Part shown: positions 11,831-24,438 of the stretch, in pieces | Layout: every line of letters starts with the position of its first letter | How positions within the stretch are numbered: the stretch's first letter is position 1 | Origin: Malania oleifera | Lineage: Eukaryota; Streptophyta; Magnoliopsida; Santalales; Ximeniaceae | Assembly: GCF_029873635.1 (NCBI RefSeq) | Contig: NC_080427.1 | Location: 71,331,348 to 71,395,347, forward strand | Direction: 5' to 3' | DNA length: 64,000 nucleotides | Translations under genes and position numbers: made by a program | Notes under the pieces: generated by a model | What the model saw: the letters and a program-made list of their open reading frames with translations, nothing else | What the model was told of the DNA's origin: nothing | Databases searched by the model: none

Positions 11831-12449
11831 AAGCACAAACACTTTAGTAGGAGCAAAGTGTTGGTATCTAACATGTATGGGACACAGACACGCCTCCAAC
11901 ACGACTACATACCCAACACAACAGGTGTTGCTAAGACACGTGCCCAACAAGTGTTGGATTTATTGTGATATTTTTATTTTCTACACATATTATTATTATT
12001 GTATAGTCTTCTTTCTCTTTACACTCTTTACACAACGCATTTGAACAAGATTAGTTACTAACTAATTCCAACTAATGGCAAACTAACACCGAGTGCTAAA
12101 TAGAACTAACTAGTTCCACTGGCAGACCATGTATCATATCACTTTCTTTTGGAACTCTATTTTTTTCCTTTTTTATTTAGCAGTACAATTGTCATCCCCA
12201 GAGGGAAAAAAAAAAGGTTGTTTAAACAAAACAAAAAAAAAGTTGCTCATAAACGAGACAATACAACCACACATTTCTACATGAATGACAATTCAGTGTC
12301 CCAAACTCAATTCTATTCACAAAAGCATAAGTGTTGGCTTGGCTGCTGAGAAAATGCAGAAAGTTGAACAAAACAAATAGACTTTTGAAATATTGAATTT
12401 TTCATTATTTACAAGAAAATGAGGCCTTCACTCAATTGAACCCAGTTCA
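11831..12449. other. no gene seen
   Basis: AT-rich DNA with short poly-A/T runs (12205-12240). It includes a stretch rich in 'acacaac..gtgttg' words (11880-11960) that I cannot assign. No coding or RNA signal supported. Confidence 0.6.
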
Positions 12450-12622
12450 TATTAGAATTGTTAATTTTGTTGTTACTCTGTTAGTTAGTTTAGTTGTTAA
12501 TTTGTTAGTTATTATTTTAGTTGTATTTTTCATTTCATATACTAGTATAAATACTTCTATAAATACCACTGTAAAGATAACTTTAATAAATTCCGGAATA
12601 TACAATTTTATTTATTTTAACA
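12450..12622 (+). repeat. 5' LTR of TRIM-like element
   Basis: It starts TATTAGAATTG (canonical TG not kept) and ends TTTTAACA next to the primer-binding site. It is 173 bp with an internal TATA-like 'tataaatac' stretch. Confidence 0.82.
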
Positions 12623-13082
12623 TGGTATCAGAGCTCTCTCCGCTCCGCTCAAACGCTCTCCCTCTCCCTTCCCGGTCGTCTCCTGGTTTTCAAGAACTTG
12701 AAATCTTCATCTCTGTGAAGCTTTTCTTCGATCTCTATGTCATCTTAGCTCATTCGCTTCAAAGGACTCCATCATTGTGATCATGGTCAAACTCTTCTGC
12801 AGATCCAGAAAGTTGCTCATTCTTGCAATTTTTAATCCTCTCGCGGCACTCACCAGTGATTTCGCCGTCTTCCGCGCTCTCTTTCAGACTCTCTCTCACA
12901 TTGTCTACGGTTGTTGCGTTTTGAGGAAGGCCAAGCACGCCATCGAGGGATTCTTGTCTGAACTCCGGCGAATTTTATCCAACTCTAAAAGAGCACATTA
13001 ATGGAGTTTTTTTTTTCATCATCTTTTTACCGAAAGAATGTGATGTGAAATATTTATTCACCATCTCCATCTTGAGGGGGCG

Positions 13083-13242
13083 TATTAGAATTGTTAATTT
13101 TGTTGTAATCTGTTAGCTAGTTTAGTTGTTAATTTGTTAGTTATTATTTTAGTTGTATTTTTCATTTCATATACTAGTATAAATACCAATGTAAAGATAA
13201 CTTTAATAAATTCCGGAATATACAATTTTATTTATTTTAACA
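13083..13242 (+). repeat. 3' LTR of TRIM-like element
   Basis: 160 bp, same ends as the 5' copy, directly after the polypurine tract. Confidence 0.82.
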
Positions 13243-13426
13243 TCATTTGATTTCGTCCAATTGAGATTATCATTCTTTACTGAACAAAAACAACATACTA
13301 CAAAATACGACTTCAGATTTTCTCTGTTCTCCGGTTTTCTCAGCTACCAAATCAAGTGCTAACCAGAATATTTCCTCTTGGCAAATAAAAAAAATGAACA
13401 AAAAATAATCTCGGAATCTTGCGTAC

Positions 13427-13641
13427 TCTGTGACAAACTTGCGAACTGGACTGAAGCGTTCACACAAGAACTCGAAGAGTTGAGGGAGAAACTCCGAGAG
13501 CAAAACAGGGTCGATGCGAGATAAGTCCTCGTTCAGCTGGCGCAGGTGTTCGAGCTTCGAAGGTATGTCCGTGGCGAACTTGGCCAAGTTTACGAGACTC
13601 GTGACATTGTCTCTCGATCTCAGGGCCATCACTCCCACCAT
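13427..13641 (-). CDS. symplekin-like protein, first exon only
   Basis: The minus strand from the ATG at 13641 encodes about 71 residues ending SPVRKFVTE. The motifs LVNLAKFATDIPSKLEHLRQ, DPVLLSEFLPQL and RFSPVRKFVTE match the N-terminus of plant symplekin/Pta1 (Arabidopsis ESP4). Symplekin is the nuclear HEAT-repeat scaffold of the cleavage and polyadenylation complex. A GT donor at 13426-13425 (GA/GTACGC) would split the Glu codon in phase 2, as expected before the family's next block (MIGEIGL). No second exon is recognisable down to base 1, so either intron 1 exceeds 13 kb or this is an orphan exon. A TRIM-like element lies 185 bp downstream, inside the presumed intron. The first Met of MVGVMA was chosen by family similarity. 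Confidence 0.75.
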
Positions 13642-13711
13642 TGCAATGGAAAACCCTAATTCCGCAACTTAATTGACAATAAGTATATCGTATGGTTGGT
13701 TGCTACAAGAA

Positions 13712-13714
<3 letters not shown>

Positions 13715-13742
<28 letters not shown>
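13715..13742. repeat. (GA)n / (CT)n microsatellite in presumed symplekin leader
   Basis: An uninterrupted GA run on the plus strand, CT on the gene's strand, 75-100 bp upstream of the symplekin ATG. It probably lies in the 5' UTR or core promoter. Confidence 0.9.
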
Positions 13743-13962
13743 CGGAGGGAACAGGTTGAAGGTGTATTGAACGAAAGAAGGGCTTGGAGCATTGACCGAG
13801 CTCCGCCGGCTCGAGATCAGCAGACAGGAGGCGGGTGTGTTTCTGGTCTCGGGTCCTTTTTAACCGATTTCTTGTGTTTTTGGAACGGACGTCGTATCCT
13901 TTTCCTTCGTTTACACCTTCTCCCGTGGATAAGCTAAGAAAAAATTTAACCCACCATACCAA

Positions 13963-14639
13963 GGTTAGTCAAAATCCTTAATAACTGTCTTCTAATCAAT
14001 AAAACCTAATTAAAAATATGCATATTAATTTATAAGTACTATCAAAAGCATGTTATGGACAATCTAATTACAAGATGGAAACATTAAGTTGAATATAGGT
14101 AAGTACACATTGCTACCTGAACTCGTGTACACTTTCACCTTAAATACCCCATAGAGTATAGAGTATAGTTGGAGGAAGGTATTCCAAAACCTTACTCTAT
14201 TTACTTCGTGTGTTTCCTGTTGCAAGAACTACATATGTCCACTTGCTAGACCATCACACTATAGTAGGCAACAACCAGGTGCAAAGGAGCCATTGTAAGG
14301 ATACCAAATCATTCTCAACCCAAAAGTTTGGCATTGTTTGTGAGAACAATGCAAGGAAAACCATGTCGCATTTGTGTACCTACCAAGGAGGAACGAGAAT
14401 GTGAGCCTTGCAAATGGTCAAGCCATGCCTCTATGTTCTTTCGTCATGGTAGTCATTCCATAAGCGACGAGCCAACACCATTTGCTATAGTTGACTATGT
14501 AATCCTTACCCAACAATAGTTTTAGGTGATGCAAAATTAGGACTTTGGTGGAGAACATCCAGGCCTTGCTTGAGCAAAAACCCTTGTAATGACGATGATA
14601 GTTATTCATGATCCTTGGAAACTCTACTAAGGAGGACTG
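13963..14639. other. no recognisable gene
   Basis: AT-rich upstream flank of the symplekin exon followed by about 450 bp of more balanced composition (14200-14640). I cannot assign the latter. It is not a match by eye to the Athila LTR at 44278-45749. Confidence 0.5.
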
Positions 14640-17600
14640 GAAAGGCTCCAATAATGCAAGACAACTCTATAGCACTCAACCTTTGTTTAGAAAGAGAGTG
14701 AAATTTTATACCAAGTTTGGGAGAGATTTAAAAAATTATTAAATTTGTGTCCCCACCATGGATATGAGAAATGGCGCTTAGTGAGCTATTTTTATAAGGG
14801 ACTTAGACCTAAAGAGCACCAATTTGTGGACATGATGTGTAATGGTGAGTTCTTACATAAAGATCCCGATGAGGCCATTGAATATTTGAATGACATAGCA
14901 AAAAAAGCCCACACCTGGACAGGACCTAGTGCTACTGAGAGCACAAATAGGTCACAACTTGTAGGAAACCCAAATGGCGGTGGAATTTACCATCTCAAGG
15001 AAGAAGATAACCTAAAGGCTAAGGTTGAGATGCTCACTAGGGAGCTAGAGGTGTTAAAGACTAAGGACTTAAAGCGAACACATGTGGCTAACCATACATA
15101 ATCTATCAGACCATGTTTTGTGTGTGGCGAGGTAGATCACCTCGCCCAAGAGTGTCTGACATTTGCTGAGATGAGAAGGATGTATGAGGAACAATGTAAT
15201 GCCTTAGGTGTGTACAAGAAGCATTTTACACCTTTCTCTGATACCTATAATCCAGGGTGGCGCAATCACCCCAATTTTAGTTGGAAGTTTGAAAACCAAC
15301 CTCCTGCACAACTCCCTAGATCTTATCTTGCACCATATAATGCACCTTCATCTTCTAGGAGTCCTATAAGACACTTTGCATGCTTTTATTGAGGCACAGG
15401 GTAAGACTAACCAAAAGTTTGAATCTTTGATTACGCAGGTTGTTGAAGAAAAGAAGGAGATAAAGAGCCAAGTGTCCAAATTGATAAGCTCCTTGAGTGT
15501 GAATGAGCGAGGTAAGTTTCCTTCTCAAGCTCAGTCCGAACCCCATGGTCAACACACGGCGCAAGAGAATTTGAAGGATGTGAATGTCATTGTGACACGA
15601 AGCAGTAAGTCATTACACATCCCAACAACGAACAAATCAGAGGATGTGGAAAAGAATCAAGACAGCAGTGATGCCGAGTTGACCAAGGAACCTGAGGTGA
15701 CAAAGAGTCTTGTTAAGGTACCATTCCCTCAAGCTTTAAAATCAAGCAAACGAACTCTGGATCCTAACAATGAAATCCTAGAGAATCTAAGGCAGGTAAA
15801 AATCAATCTTCCTCTTTTGCATGTGATTAAACAAGTCCCTACTTATGCAAAAGTTTTCAAGGATTTGTTTACAGTTAAAAGGAAGCACCATGTGAAGAAG
15901 ACAACATTCCTGACAGAACAACTTAGTGCTCTAATTGAGCAGCGGATTCCTCCCAAGTACAAAGATCTTGGTTGCCTAACCATTGCATACAGCATTGGAA
16001 ATCATGAGTTTGGGCAAGCTTTGCTAGATTTAGAAGCTAGCGTGAATCTAATGCCATATTCTATTTATTTGCAGTCGGGGTTGGGAGAAATCAAACCAAC
16101 CACTGTGGTATTGCAATTGGCTGACCGTTTAGTCAACATACCTTGGGGTGTGGTAGAGGATGTTCTAATTCAAATTGACAAATTTTATTATCCTGTTGAT
16201 TTCCTAATTCTTGACACTAGCTCTGCTGTTGATACTACTTCTAAAATTCCTTTGATTTTAGGTAGGCATTTCCTTGCCACTGCTAATGCTCTTATTAATT
16301 TCAGGAATGGGCTCATGAAGCTGTCTTTTGGAAATATGACTCTCGAGGTGAATATCTTCCATATTGAAAAACAACTAGAAGATGATGACGAGGGCCACCA
16401 GACATACATGATTGACTCACTTATGAATAGGGGAGTTTCTACATCCCATGATTTTGATCCCCTTGAGTATTTTCTTGTTAATTATGAGTTTGATTCTATC
16501 AATAATCCATCTGATGTAGTTGATATTTGTGCTATTTTCGATAGAACTCACGATTATGGCACTCGGGCATGGCAACCAAAGTTTGAGGAGTTGCCTGAAA
16601 AAGGTGAAAAACAAATTCCTTCAAATGTGGAAGCACCCAAGGTTGAATTGAAGCCTCTGCCTAAGGGTTTAAAACATGCTTTTCTTGGTCTAGGTGATAC
16701 TTTTCCTATTATTATCTCATCTAAAATTGTCTAAGTCTCAAAGTGAGAAATTAATTCAAACCCTAAGTGAGCATAAGTCAACCTTAGGTTGGAGCATTGC
16801 TGATATAAAAGGAGTTAGTCCCCTGGTTTGTTTTCATAAAATTAATTTGGAGGAATGAACCAAATCTCGTAGAGACCCCAAGCGTAGGCTTAATCCCACT
16901 ATGAAAGAAGTGGTGAAGAATGAAGTGTTGAAACTATAACGCCCCGAACTCAAAACTAGGGTTCAGAGCGTTATTTAAAATATATCTCTGATACCACCTT
17001 GTGATGCCCCGAACCCGCTAAGTGGAGCCTGGGTGTCATGTGTTCCATTTACCTGTATCCGATATTCTCACATCAATTATGCAACGTGAATAATAACAAC
17101 TCCTTAATAATATACCAGAGTTTCTACATATCTATAATCTCAAAAGGTATTTTTCATCATCCAGTATTCACAAACGTATATAAATATATACATCCCAGAA
17201 AACTTAAACAAACCAAAATATATGTATATACATCCAAAAGTCTATACCCTTTCTCTTTAAAAAATACTACACCAATCCTGAGCTCACTGGGCTCGATCAC
17301 GCAGAGGTCCTAAAAAAGATAAAATTCTTATCAGGTGAGACGCATCTTAGTAAGTCGGAAAATATTAGTATCAGTGTGTGGCAATCATGAGGTTAAGTGT
17401 ACAAAATATAATCACCATTTATAAAATTATCACAATTATGAAACCATTCTCTGTCCCTACTCACACACATGCAGAACATTTTACTAACGAGAGTTCCCAA
17501 GGATTGCGGTGATTACCCGCCCATACAAGTAGCACCCCTTTACTGTGATACCTTATGCAACCCATGGCTACAACTGAAGCATATCAGGACACTTACCTTA

Positions 17601-18481
17601 CTCAGTAAGCCCTATGGTGGATAGTTTATCTCGTACTCGCACACATATTCAAACAAAAGTTTAATGGCAGAAGTTCCCGAAAATAGGAAAGATTACCCGT
17701 CCATACAAGTAGCTTCCATTTACTCTAATACGCTATGCAGTCCAGTATGACTACATCTGATATTAATTAGGGCACTCGCCTTTCTCAGCAAGCCCTCGAG
17801 CGGAGTGTATACTTCGCCCCAAATAAATATAATACTACAATATATAATGCATATTTACTTTACTCTGTATCTGTTATTTCTGTATTACTCATCTTTTCAT
17901 GTTTTTAGTATTTCATATCACATAATTCACTTTCACATTTCGCATTACTCTGTTTTCATGCTACTCTGTATTCACATTTGCATTCACATCTGCATTCACA
18001 TAGTCTGTTCTCATATTATTCTATGGTTAAATTAAACAATTATGCTTTTAGAACTCACTACCAGATGGATAATCACTGTCATGCTTCCCCCCATGACGGG
18101 TTGTGTGGCTCGAAGGCTAGACTTAACCCTGGTCGACCCACCAGAGTTAAATCAAAAAACAACCACTTCAGTCTGTAAGTCATATTGGCTTTCCCACATT
18201 GGTTTAGACTCTAGGGGGAATCTCTACCCTACACAGCCCAATCGACTATCCCATCACCACACTCTCTCTAAGATGTGTGGATGCACTAATCTCTGCCAAA
18301 AATCATACGCAACAGTATTATGCCTCACTATGGTCCACCGGAGTTCTCAAATCATACATTGCAATTTAACATTCATATCCTGCTCTGATTAACAATACAC
18401 ATGCAATATAATCCCAATACATTTCATTTCCAACATGTCATACATTGTGGCATGAGTAAAATGAAAATACCGAGTTGAGTT

Positions 18482-18485
<4 letters not shown>

Positions 18486-18526
<41 letters not shown>
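18486..18526. repeat. (AT)n microsatellite
   Basis: About 20 AT units inside LTR A, flanked by inverted copies of 'cggtattttcattttactcat' sequence (18446-18470 and 18543-18566), so the locus could form a cruciform. Confidence 0.9.
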
Positions 18527-18529
<3 letters not shown>

Positions 18530-18539
18530 ACCATTTAAG

Positions 18540-18916
18540 TACTCGGTATTTTCATTTTACTCATGTCACACCATTTAAGTAATACACATAATTATATCAT
18601 TTGAAATAACAAAAGCCAACCCATGTTCACCATCCGTTTTACTAAAGATACACATCAATGTATCCCCACAATTTCGAAAAAACACTTTACTTTAATCATT
18701 TCATTTTCATAAATATATATATCTATATATATATCACAAGTCAACTCGGTATTTTCATTTTACTCATGTCACACCATTTAAGTAATACGCATAATTATAT
18801 CATTTGAAATAACAAAAGTCAACCCATGTTCACCATCTGTTTTACTGAAGACACACATCAATGTATCCCCACAATTTCCAGAAAACACATTACTTTAATC
18901 ATTTCATTTTCATAAA
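18540..18916. repeat. 195-bp tandem duplication private to LTR A
   Basis: Two copies of the block running from 'cggtattttcattttactcatgtc' to 'catttcattttcataaata' are about 95% identical. LTR B has one copy (about 37205-37385). The duplication therefore postdates insertion or arose in one LTR. Confidence 0.85.
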
Positions 18917-19769
18917 TAATAACTATAGCCCTAGGCTCAAAAACCATAGTTCAAACGGTTGACTTTTCTTTTAAAACTCATCTGATAATCATATACATTT
19001 ATAAACACATACATTTTCCATTTAAACCGGTAAATTCATAAAAACTACTGCCTTAATCTATTCCGCTTACCTGATTTCCAGAAACTACGCCAGTAGGGAT
19101 CTCGAAATTATACCCGCGATGCTCACCTGAACCCTGAATTCATAAATCCTAATTTAATCAACTCAACTCCAGGTAAAATACTATTTTAATATTTTCTAGG
19201 CCCACAAACTCCAAATAAATAATTAAACTACCAAAATCATCAATTTAGCTTAATTTCCTTAACCCTACCCTAACTTTGCAGTGGTGCCTAGGACCTCTAA
19301 ATTGAAAATTTGCTCCGGCCAAAATAACGACGATCAAGACTAGGATCCCGTGGTGGTGCCTGATCATCGATTTATCTAAAGATTTAAGGAGAAATTGAGG
19401 AAAGAGAGTGAGTATACCTTACCGTAGGAGTGATACCTACATCGCTCCTACGACAAATCCACTCCGGTAGGAATGTCAGTGACGGAGATAGAAACCCAGC
19501 GGTATCTTCTATTTTTTGATCGATCGAATATTTGTCAAGAAAATGAGGAGAGAGAGGAGGAGGGACAGAGGAGAGAACGTAAGACGCAGAGAGAGACTCT
19601 TCGCTTGTAGTAACTTCTTCCTAAAGGAATTTAATTCCTTCGGGAGCTTAACCTTCATATATATATATATATATATATAATATTATTATATTATATTATT
19701 TAATTATTAATAATTAATTAATTAATTAAAATTAAATTTTATTTATTTATTTATTTTAGGATCACTACG

Positions 19770-19782
19770 TTCTCCCCTCCTT
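19770..19782 (-). other. polypurine tract of minus-strand Gypsy
   Basis: Plus-strand TTCTCCCCTCCTT is AAGGAGGGGAGAA on the element's strand, directly before LTR A. The same tract precedes the LTR of the Tekay-like element (34654-34666). Confidence 0.85.
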
Positions 19783-20142
19783 AAAAGAATGTCGTCCTCG
19801 AAATTCACTACCCGATAATTTTTCACATTTATAAAATTTATTAACTCACTATATCTCATACATTTCAATATATGCTACCATATGAACTTCTGCATCATCT
19901 ATAATTAAATAAAACTACTATTTATCTCAATCATACACACGTACCTGCGCCTCTGGCAATATTTGCCTCGGTTGGGATCATCATATACACATGTGCTGGA
20001 CCACGTCCACCTCGGGATACTTACTAGTTTCCTCGAATCTGATTAGGTACAGGTTCATTAGGCAATAGTACATGACAGTTCCTCGCAATATGCCTCAGCT
20101 TACCGCACCTATAGCAGTTAGGACCCCTAGCCCAGCATTCAC

Positions 20143-22086
20143 TGTAATAACCCGAAGATTAATGGTATTTAAATAATAAAGAGAGAGGGAAATGGAAATA
20201 GAACAAAAGGAGGCAGCAAACTTTGTCGATGAATGCTTCGCGTTGGTCGACAACGTTGCACTTTGGGCTCGTCGACGAGGGTGTGCTTTGTCGACGAGTA
20301 GATACCAAGAGGATACCTGGGTGACTCTGATTTTCGTTGACTAGGGGGGAAGTTCGTCAACAAGTTGCCTTCTTGACCTCGTGGACAAGGTGACATGGCT
20401 CGTCGACGAATGCCAGTGTCTAAATAGTGTTAAACTCGGATTTTACGCAGAAATTTTCAGCAAAAAAACCCTCTCTCCCTCCTCTACGGTTCCTCCCTCT
20501 TCTCTCTTCGACTTTAGCCCCATTAGTCACCGGATGGACGATCAGAGGCTACCACGATGCTCCTGGAGAAGTTCTCTCCAAGTCTGCCTGAGCAGATTGT
20601 TGGTGGGATTGAGTTGAATTCCATCCCAAATTCAAAGCAAGGCATTTTATTCAAAATTAGGCTTTCCAACAGTTGTAGGAAATGTAGTAGACGTAGAAAT
20701 ACTGATATTTTGTTCTGGAAAATGTTACTTTCAGGGTGTTGAGTGGGGAATCCTGTGGGTGTAGGACCCATCACAGTAGGGGATTTTAGCAGGAATTACG
20801 TAAGAGAAATATGCTATGCTAGGCAGTTCTAGTATGATTTTCAGTATAAAATATATATTTTTACCAGATTATTATTCACAGTAGGAATTTTATACAGTTA
20901 TCAATTATGTTTAAGATGTTTTAATTACTGTGTGGCATGAGAATATGGATACAGTACAGAAATATGTTTTACATTATTTTCAGGATTGTGTTTTATAGAA
21001 TATACAGATAGGGAACATGTTTTATGGTATTTTTCAGAATACCTTGATTATTTAGTTTTATAATACCATGACATGCAGATTTACAGTTAATTTCAGAAAC
21101 ACAGTTAATATAGATACAGTGTATTACATCGTCATGGTTAATACAGTTATTACAAAATCATGGTGAAACAAATAGTTATATATAGAAACGTAATATATAG
21201 TATTAGACCCTGATGGGCCATTACAGATACAGTTTATAGAGCACGATACCATAGTTAAATACAGTTCAGAATGCAACCACATATTCAGATAATATGTGGT
21301 ATACAGAGTCGATCGTGCCTATATTGTGGACAGACTCCCTATTAGATATGGGTTGAGGGGGTCGATCTAACTAACAAAGTATAGTGATTTATCCTGGTAG
21401 ACCAGCCAGTGATAAATCCCGCTCACAAGTCGCACAACCCTGTCATGAGAGGTTAAATCATGACATACAGTTATCCATAGGGAAGTTTTCAGTATTTATA
21501 CGTATATACAGTTTACAGAAACAAATGATGTACTTATGTATATTAGAAGTATTATAAATAAAAAAACTAATAAAGACAGTTATGTTAAGCAACGTGAACA
21601 AGGTGGTATTATATATTATTTGTACATGTATTCCCAGATTCAGTTATTCATGATTTTATTGAATCAGATTTTTATAGAAATGTAATTCACTTGTCACACA
21701 CTAGCAATAACATATTTCGTCTTACCGAGCGTCGTCTCATCGCAATAAATTGACATTTTTTTTCAGGTGATCCAGTTAGGCGAGCAGAACAGGCTCGCAG
21801 GTAGAGGGGCTACAGCGCTACCCTGTCAATGGAGTGAGTATTTTTGGGAGGTTATCACTGTATAATCTTGTTATGTTGAGGGTATTTTGGAACAGTAGTA
21901 TATGTATATTTAGGGAGCATTTTAGCACTCTAGTATTGTATATTTACGATTATGATTATATAAATTAAGCTTCTTGCTGCATAGGTTGATGGTTAGTTAT
22001 AGTATATGGTATCGGAGTGGTGGAATTTCATAGTATTTATTATTGGAAAATTATAAAATATTTATAGAATTTAGCAGGTCGTTACA
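20143..22086 (+). mobile_element. solo LTR, Tekay-like Gypsy family
   Basis: 1,944 bp from TGTAATAACCCG to GGTCGTTACA, flanked by a perfect TTCAC duplication (20138-20142, 22087-22091), with no internal genes. It sits between zinc-knuckle and other gag sequence of the minus-strand Gypsy. It has a GTCGAC palindrome cluster (20225-20410), a TATA-like taaata (20421) and the conserved GTGTGGCATGAG block (about 20932). Confidence 0.92.
20225..20410 (+). promoter_or_regulatory. CTCGTCGACGAG palindrome cluster in U3
   Basis: At least six GTCGAC-type words, including a perfect 12-bp palindrome at 20268-20279, end about 10-15 bp before the TATA-like taaata. The same layout occurs in other LTRs of the window. 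Confidence 0.6.
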
Positions 22087-22440
22087 TTCACCCCTATGTC
22101 TCTTATTACATCTATGACATACAGGGTATGATGAATCATTCTAATAACCATAATAACCCTAATCTCTCGTTTCCTGCCTCGAGCCCACATCCCTCTCTCT
22201 TCCACGAGCCCTGCCTAGCCTCAGCCTAAAATCTAGGAGGTGCAGGCCTCTTCTTTTGCTTTGATGGCTTTGTACTTCCCTGCAAACTCTTCTATAGTAC
22301 TGAAGCCTTATCCACCAAGTTTGAGAAATTTTGGACCTAGAACCCCACCATAAGCTTAAAGATCTTTCGTCTCAGACCTTTTTTGAACATTCTGGCCTTT
22401 CTTGCCTCATTTGGAATCATAAATGGTGCGAAGCGAGATA

Positions 22441-22587
22441 TGTAATGACCCAAAAATTACTCCATTTTTTTCCATGTAAATAAATAAATTACTCTGATAC
22501 CCCTACTCTCAAACCTTAGACCGACACTAAGGTATTCCTGTACGTAATGGGCAACCTATGTAGCAGAAAAACATAAATCCCATATCC

Positions 22588-22628
<41 letters not shown>

Positions 22629-24433
22629 CAATACTAGAATTCAGTATTTCCCATCTCACAATTACATATACTAGTATCACCACCCCCAAAAACAAACTCA
22701 ATTCCCTTGCACAAACTTACCCTATATACAAGGCAATCTTGGGGTCACTTTATCTGCGAACCTGATCTGCTCGCCTAGCTGGTTCACCTGAAAAATGTTA
22801 AAGTATGGGATGAGTCGATGCTCAGTAAGTAGAAATATGTTATTACTAGTGTATAGCGACCAAGTTGCATAACTATAATAATAATACGTAAAACTGAATA
22901 AGCTGGCAAATCAGTAAAGATATATCTTACACTTATAATCGCTTAAAATATAACTGTATCATCGGAATTTTCTATTTTTCATACTGCTAATAACATACTA
23001 TATTTATAAAATGCTGTAAAACTATATACATATATATAATTGTGTTTTTTTTTCCCCTGAAAATCTGAATGTCATGATTTGACCCCTCATGACAGGGTTG
23101 TGCGGCCCGTAGGCGGGACATAACTCTAGTTGGCCTACTAGGTAAGTCACTGTATTCTATGCTACCTCAGTCCGGCCAAACTACATCCTCTCCTAAGTAC
23201 GGAACTGGACTGCTACCTTATCAAACCGGCCCCCTCAATCCAAAATTGGGGAGCTGCATCCACTCCGAGCATGTTTTGATGGTACCCACACACTATCTGA
23301 GATACGTGGTTGCACTCTATCTGAAAATAACAACGGTACCGTGCTCTGTAATCTGTATCTGTCTGTAATATTTTCACAGGGATTTGATATCATATATATA
23401 ATACTATAATCTTTTTACTATTTTCATCATGTTTCCAAAATAACCATAACACTATAATTTATGTACTGTAAATACTGTAATATCTGGATAATATAACTGT
23501 AGTATTTGGATGCTATAATTGTATAATCTGTCTGTATAATCTAAGTGCTATGACATTAGGAAACATGACATTCTGTAATATTCTGATCTGAATAAAATCT
23601 ATAAATCTTGTCTGATAAATATCTGTGTATATTTGTGTATATCTGTATATACTATATGACATGACATGCTGGAAAAAGCTGTATAAATTCTATATAAGGT
23701 AAACATCTACTCAGGCCACACAAACATTAAAAACTTTTATTTTGTAAAAACTGAATAATAAACTGATATACATGTATATACATAAAATCTCTAATAACAT
23801 GTTTAAAAACTCCTAGCATAGCATATTTCCGTTACATGATTTCTGCAAAAGCCCCCCACTGTGCCTGGTCCTACACCCGCAGGGTTCCCTGGTCAACACC
23901 CTAAAAACAATATCCCCCAGAACAAAACATCAGTATTTCTTCGTATGCTACCTTTCTTATAACTATGGGAAAGGTAAATATTAAATAAAATGTCTTATCC
24001 TGAGATTGGGTCGAAATTCAAACCAACTCCACCAAAGATCTGTTCCGGCAGACTTGTAGAGAACTTTCCCAAGAGCGTCGTGGTGGTCTCAAATCGTCGA
24101 TCCGACGAGAAACGGAGCCAGGATCAGAGAGAAGGGGAGAGAGGCGTTTAGGAGAGAGAGAGTTTCCTGTGTGAATTTTCATGTGAAAATCTGGGTTTTT
24201 GCTATTTATAGCCCAGGGTTTGTCAACGAGACACGTTATCTCATCGACGAGTCCCTGAAGAAGTTCGTCGATGAACCTTCACCCCTCGTCGACGAATTTT
24301 AAACTGCCACAAACCCCCACTATATCTTCTCGTCAACGAGATGTGTCCTCGTCGACGAGATCCTCATGCACCCTCGTCGACAAATCCCCTGTGTTCATCG
24401 ATGAGGCTCTGTTTAATTTCTTGGGTTATTACA
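22441..24433 (-). mobile_element. solo LTR, Tekay-like Gypsy family, minus orientation
   Basis: 1,993 bp from TGTAATGACCC to GGGTTATTACA on the plus strand, with a perfect AGATA duplication (22436-22440, 24434-24438) in gag of the minus-strand Gypsy. TATAAATA lies on the minus strand (24203-24210), with a GTCGAC palindrome cluster upstream of it (24220-24415, perfect copy 24348-24359). Confidence 0.92.
24220..24415 (-). promoter_or_regulatory. CTCGTCGACGAG palindrome cluster in U3
   Basis: Seven or more GTCGAC-like words just upstream (minus strand) of TATAAATA at 24210-24203. Confidence 0.58.
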
Positions 24434-24438
24434 AGATA

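Larger units (their letters stand above)
12450..13242 (+). mobile_element. TRIM-like miniature LTR retrotransposon
   Basis: Near-identical direct repeats (12450-12622, 13083-13242) flank about 460 bp. A tRNA-Met type primer site (TGGTATCAGAGC, 12623-12634) follows the first and a polypurine tract (CTTGAGGGGGCG, 13071-13082) precedes the second. This is the layout of terminal-repeat retrotransposons in miniature. No gag or pol is encoded. The internal part holds an open stretch of 74 codons (12777-13001) of unknown origin. The LTRs differ mainly by one about 13-bp gap, so the insertion looks fairly young. No clear target duplication was found. Confidence 0.85.
16935..19769 (-). repeat. 3' LTR (LTR A) of the minus-strand Gypsy, 2.8 kb
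   Basis: Unusually long LTR. It contains a 190-bp imperfect internal duplication (about 17480-17640 and 17665-17810, each with 'acccgYccatacaagtag'). A second tandem duplication (18540-18716, 18740-18916) is absent from LTR B. There are also long AT dinucleotide runs and CT/GA-rich leader sequence near 19550-19620. Confidence 0.85.

Noticed and set aside
11486-11968. 160-codon frame as a host gene
   Set aside because: It overlaps the Copia integrase remnant in another frame and has no motif of its own.
13669-13962. 97-codon minus-strand frame upstream of the symplekin exon
   Set aside because: It runs through the CT microsatellite and reads as leader or promoter DNA.
14210-14519. possible small host gene in two overlapping frames
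   Set aside because: Short frames without family motifs, adjacent to the Athila gag; no splice structure seen.
16936-17010. a separate DNA transposon at 16936 with an 8-bp duplication (GAAACTAT)
   Set aside because: The same end sequence recurs at 25243 beside a primer-binding site, so it is the end of an LTR, and the duplication is GAAAC.
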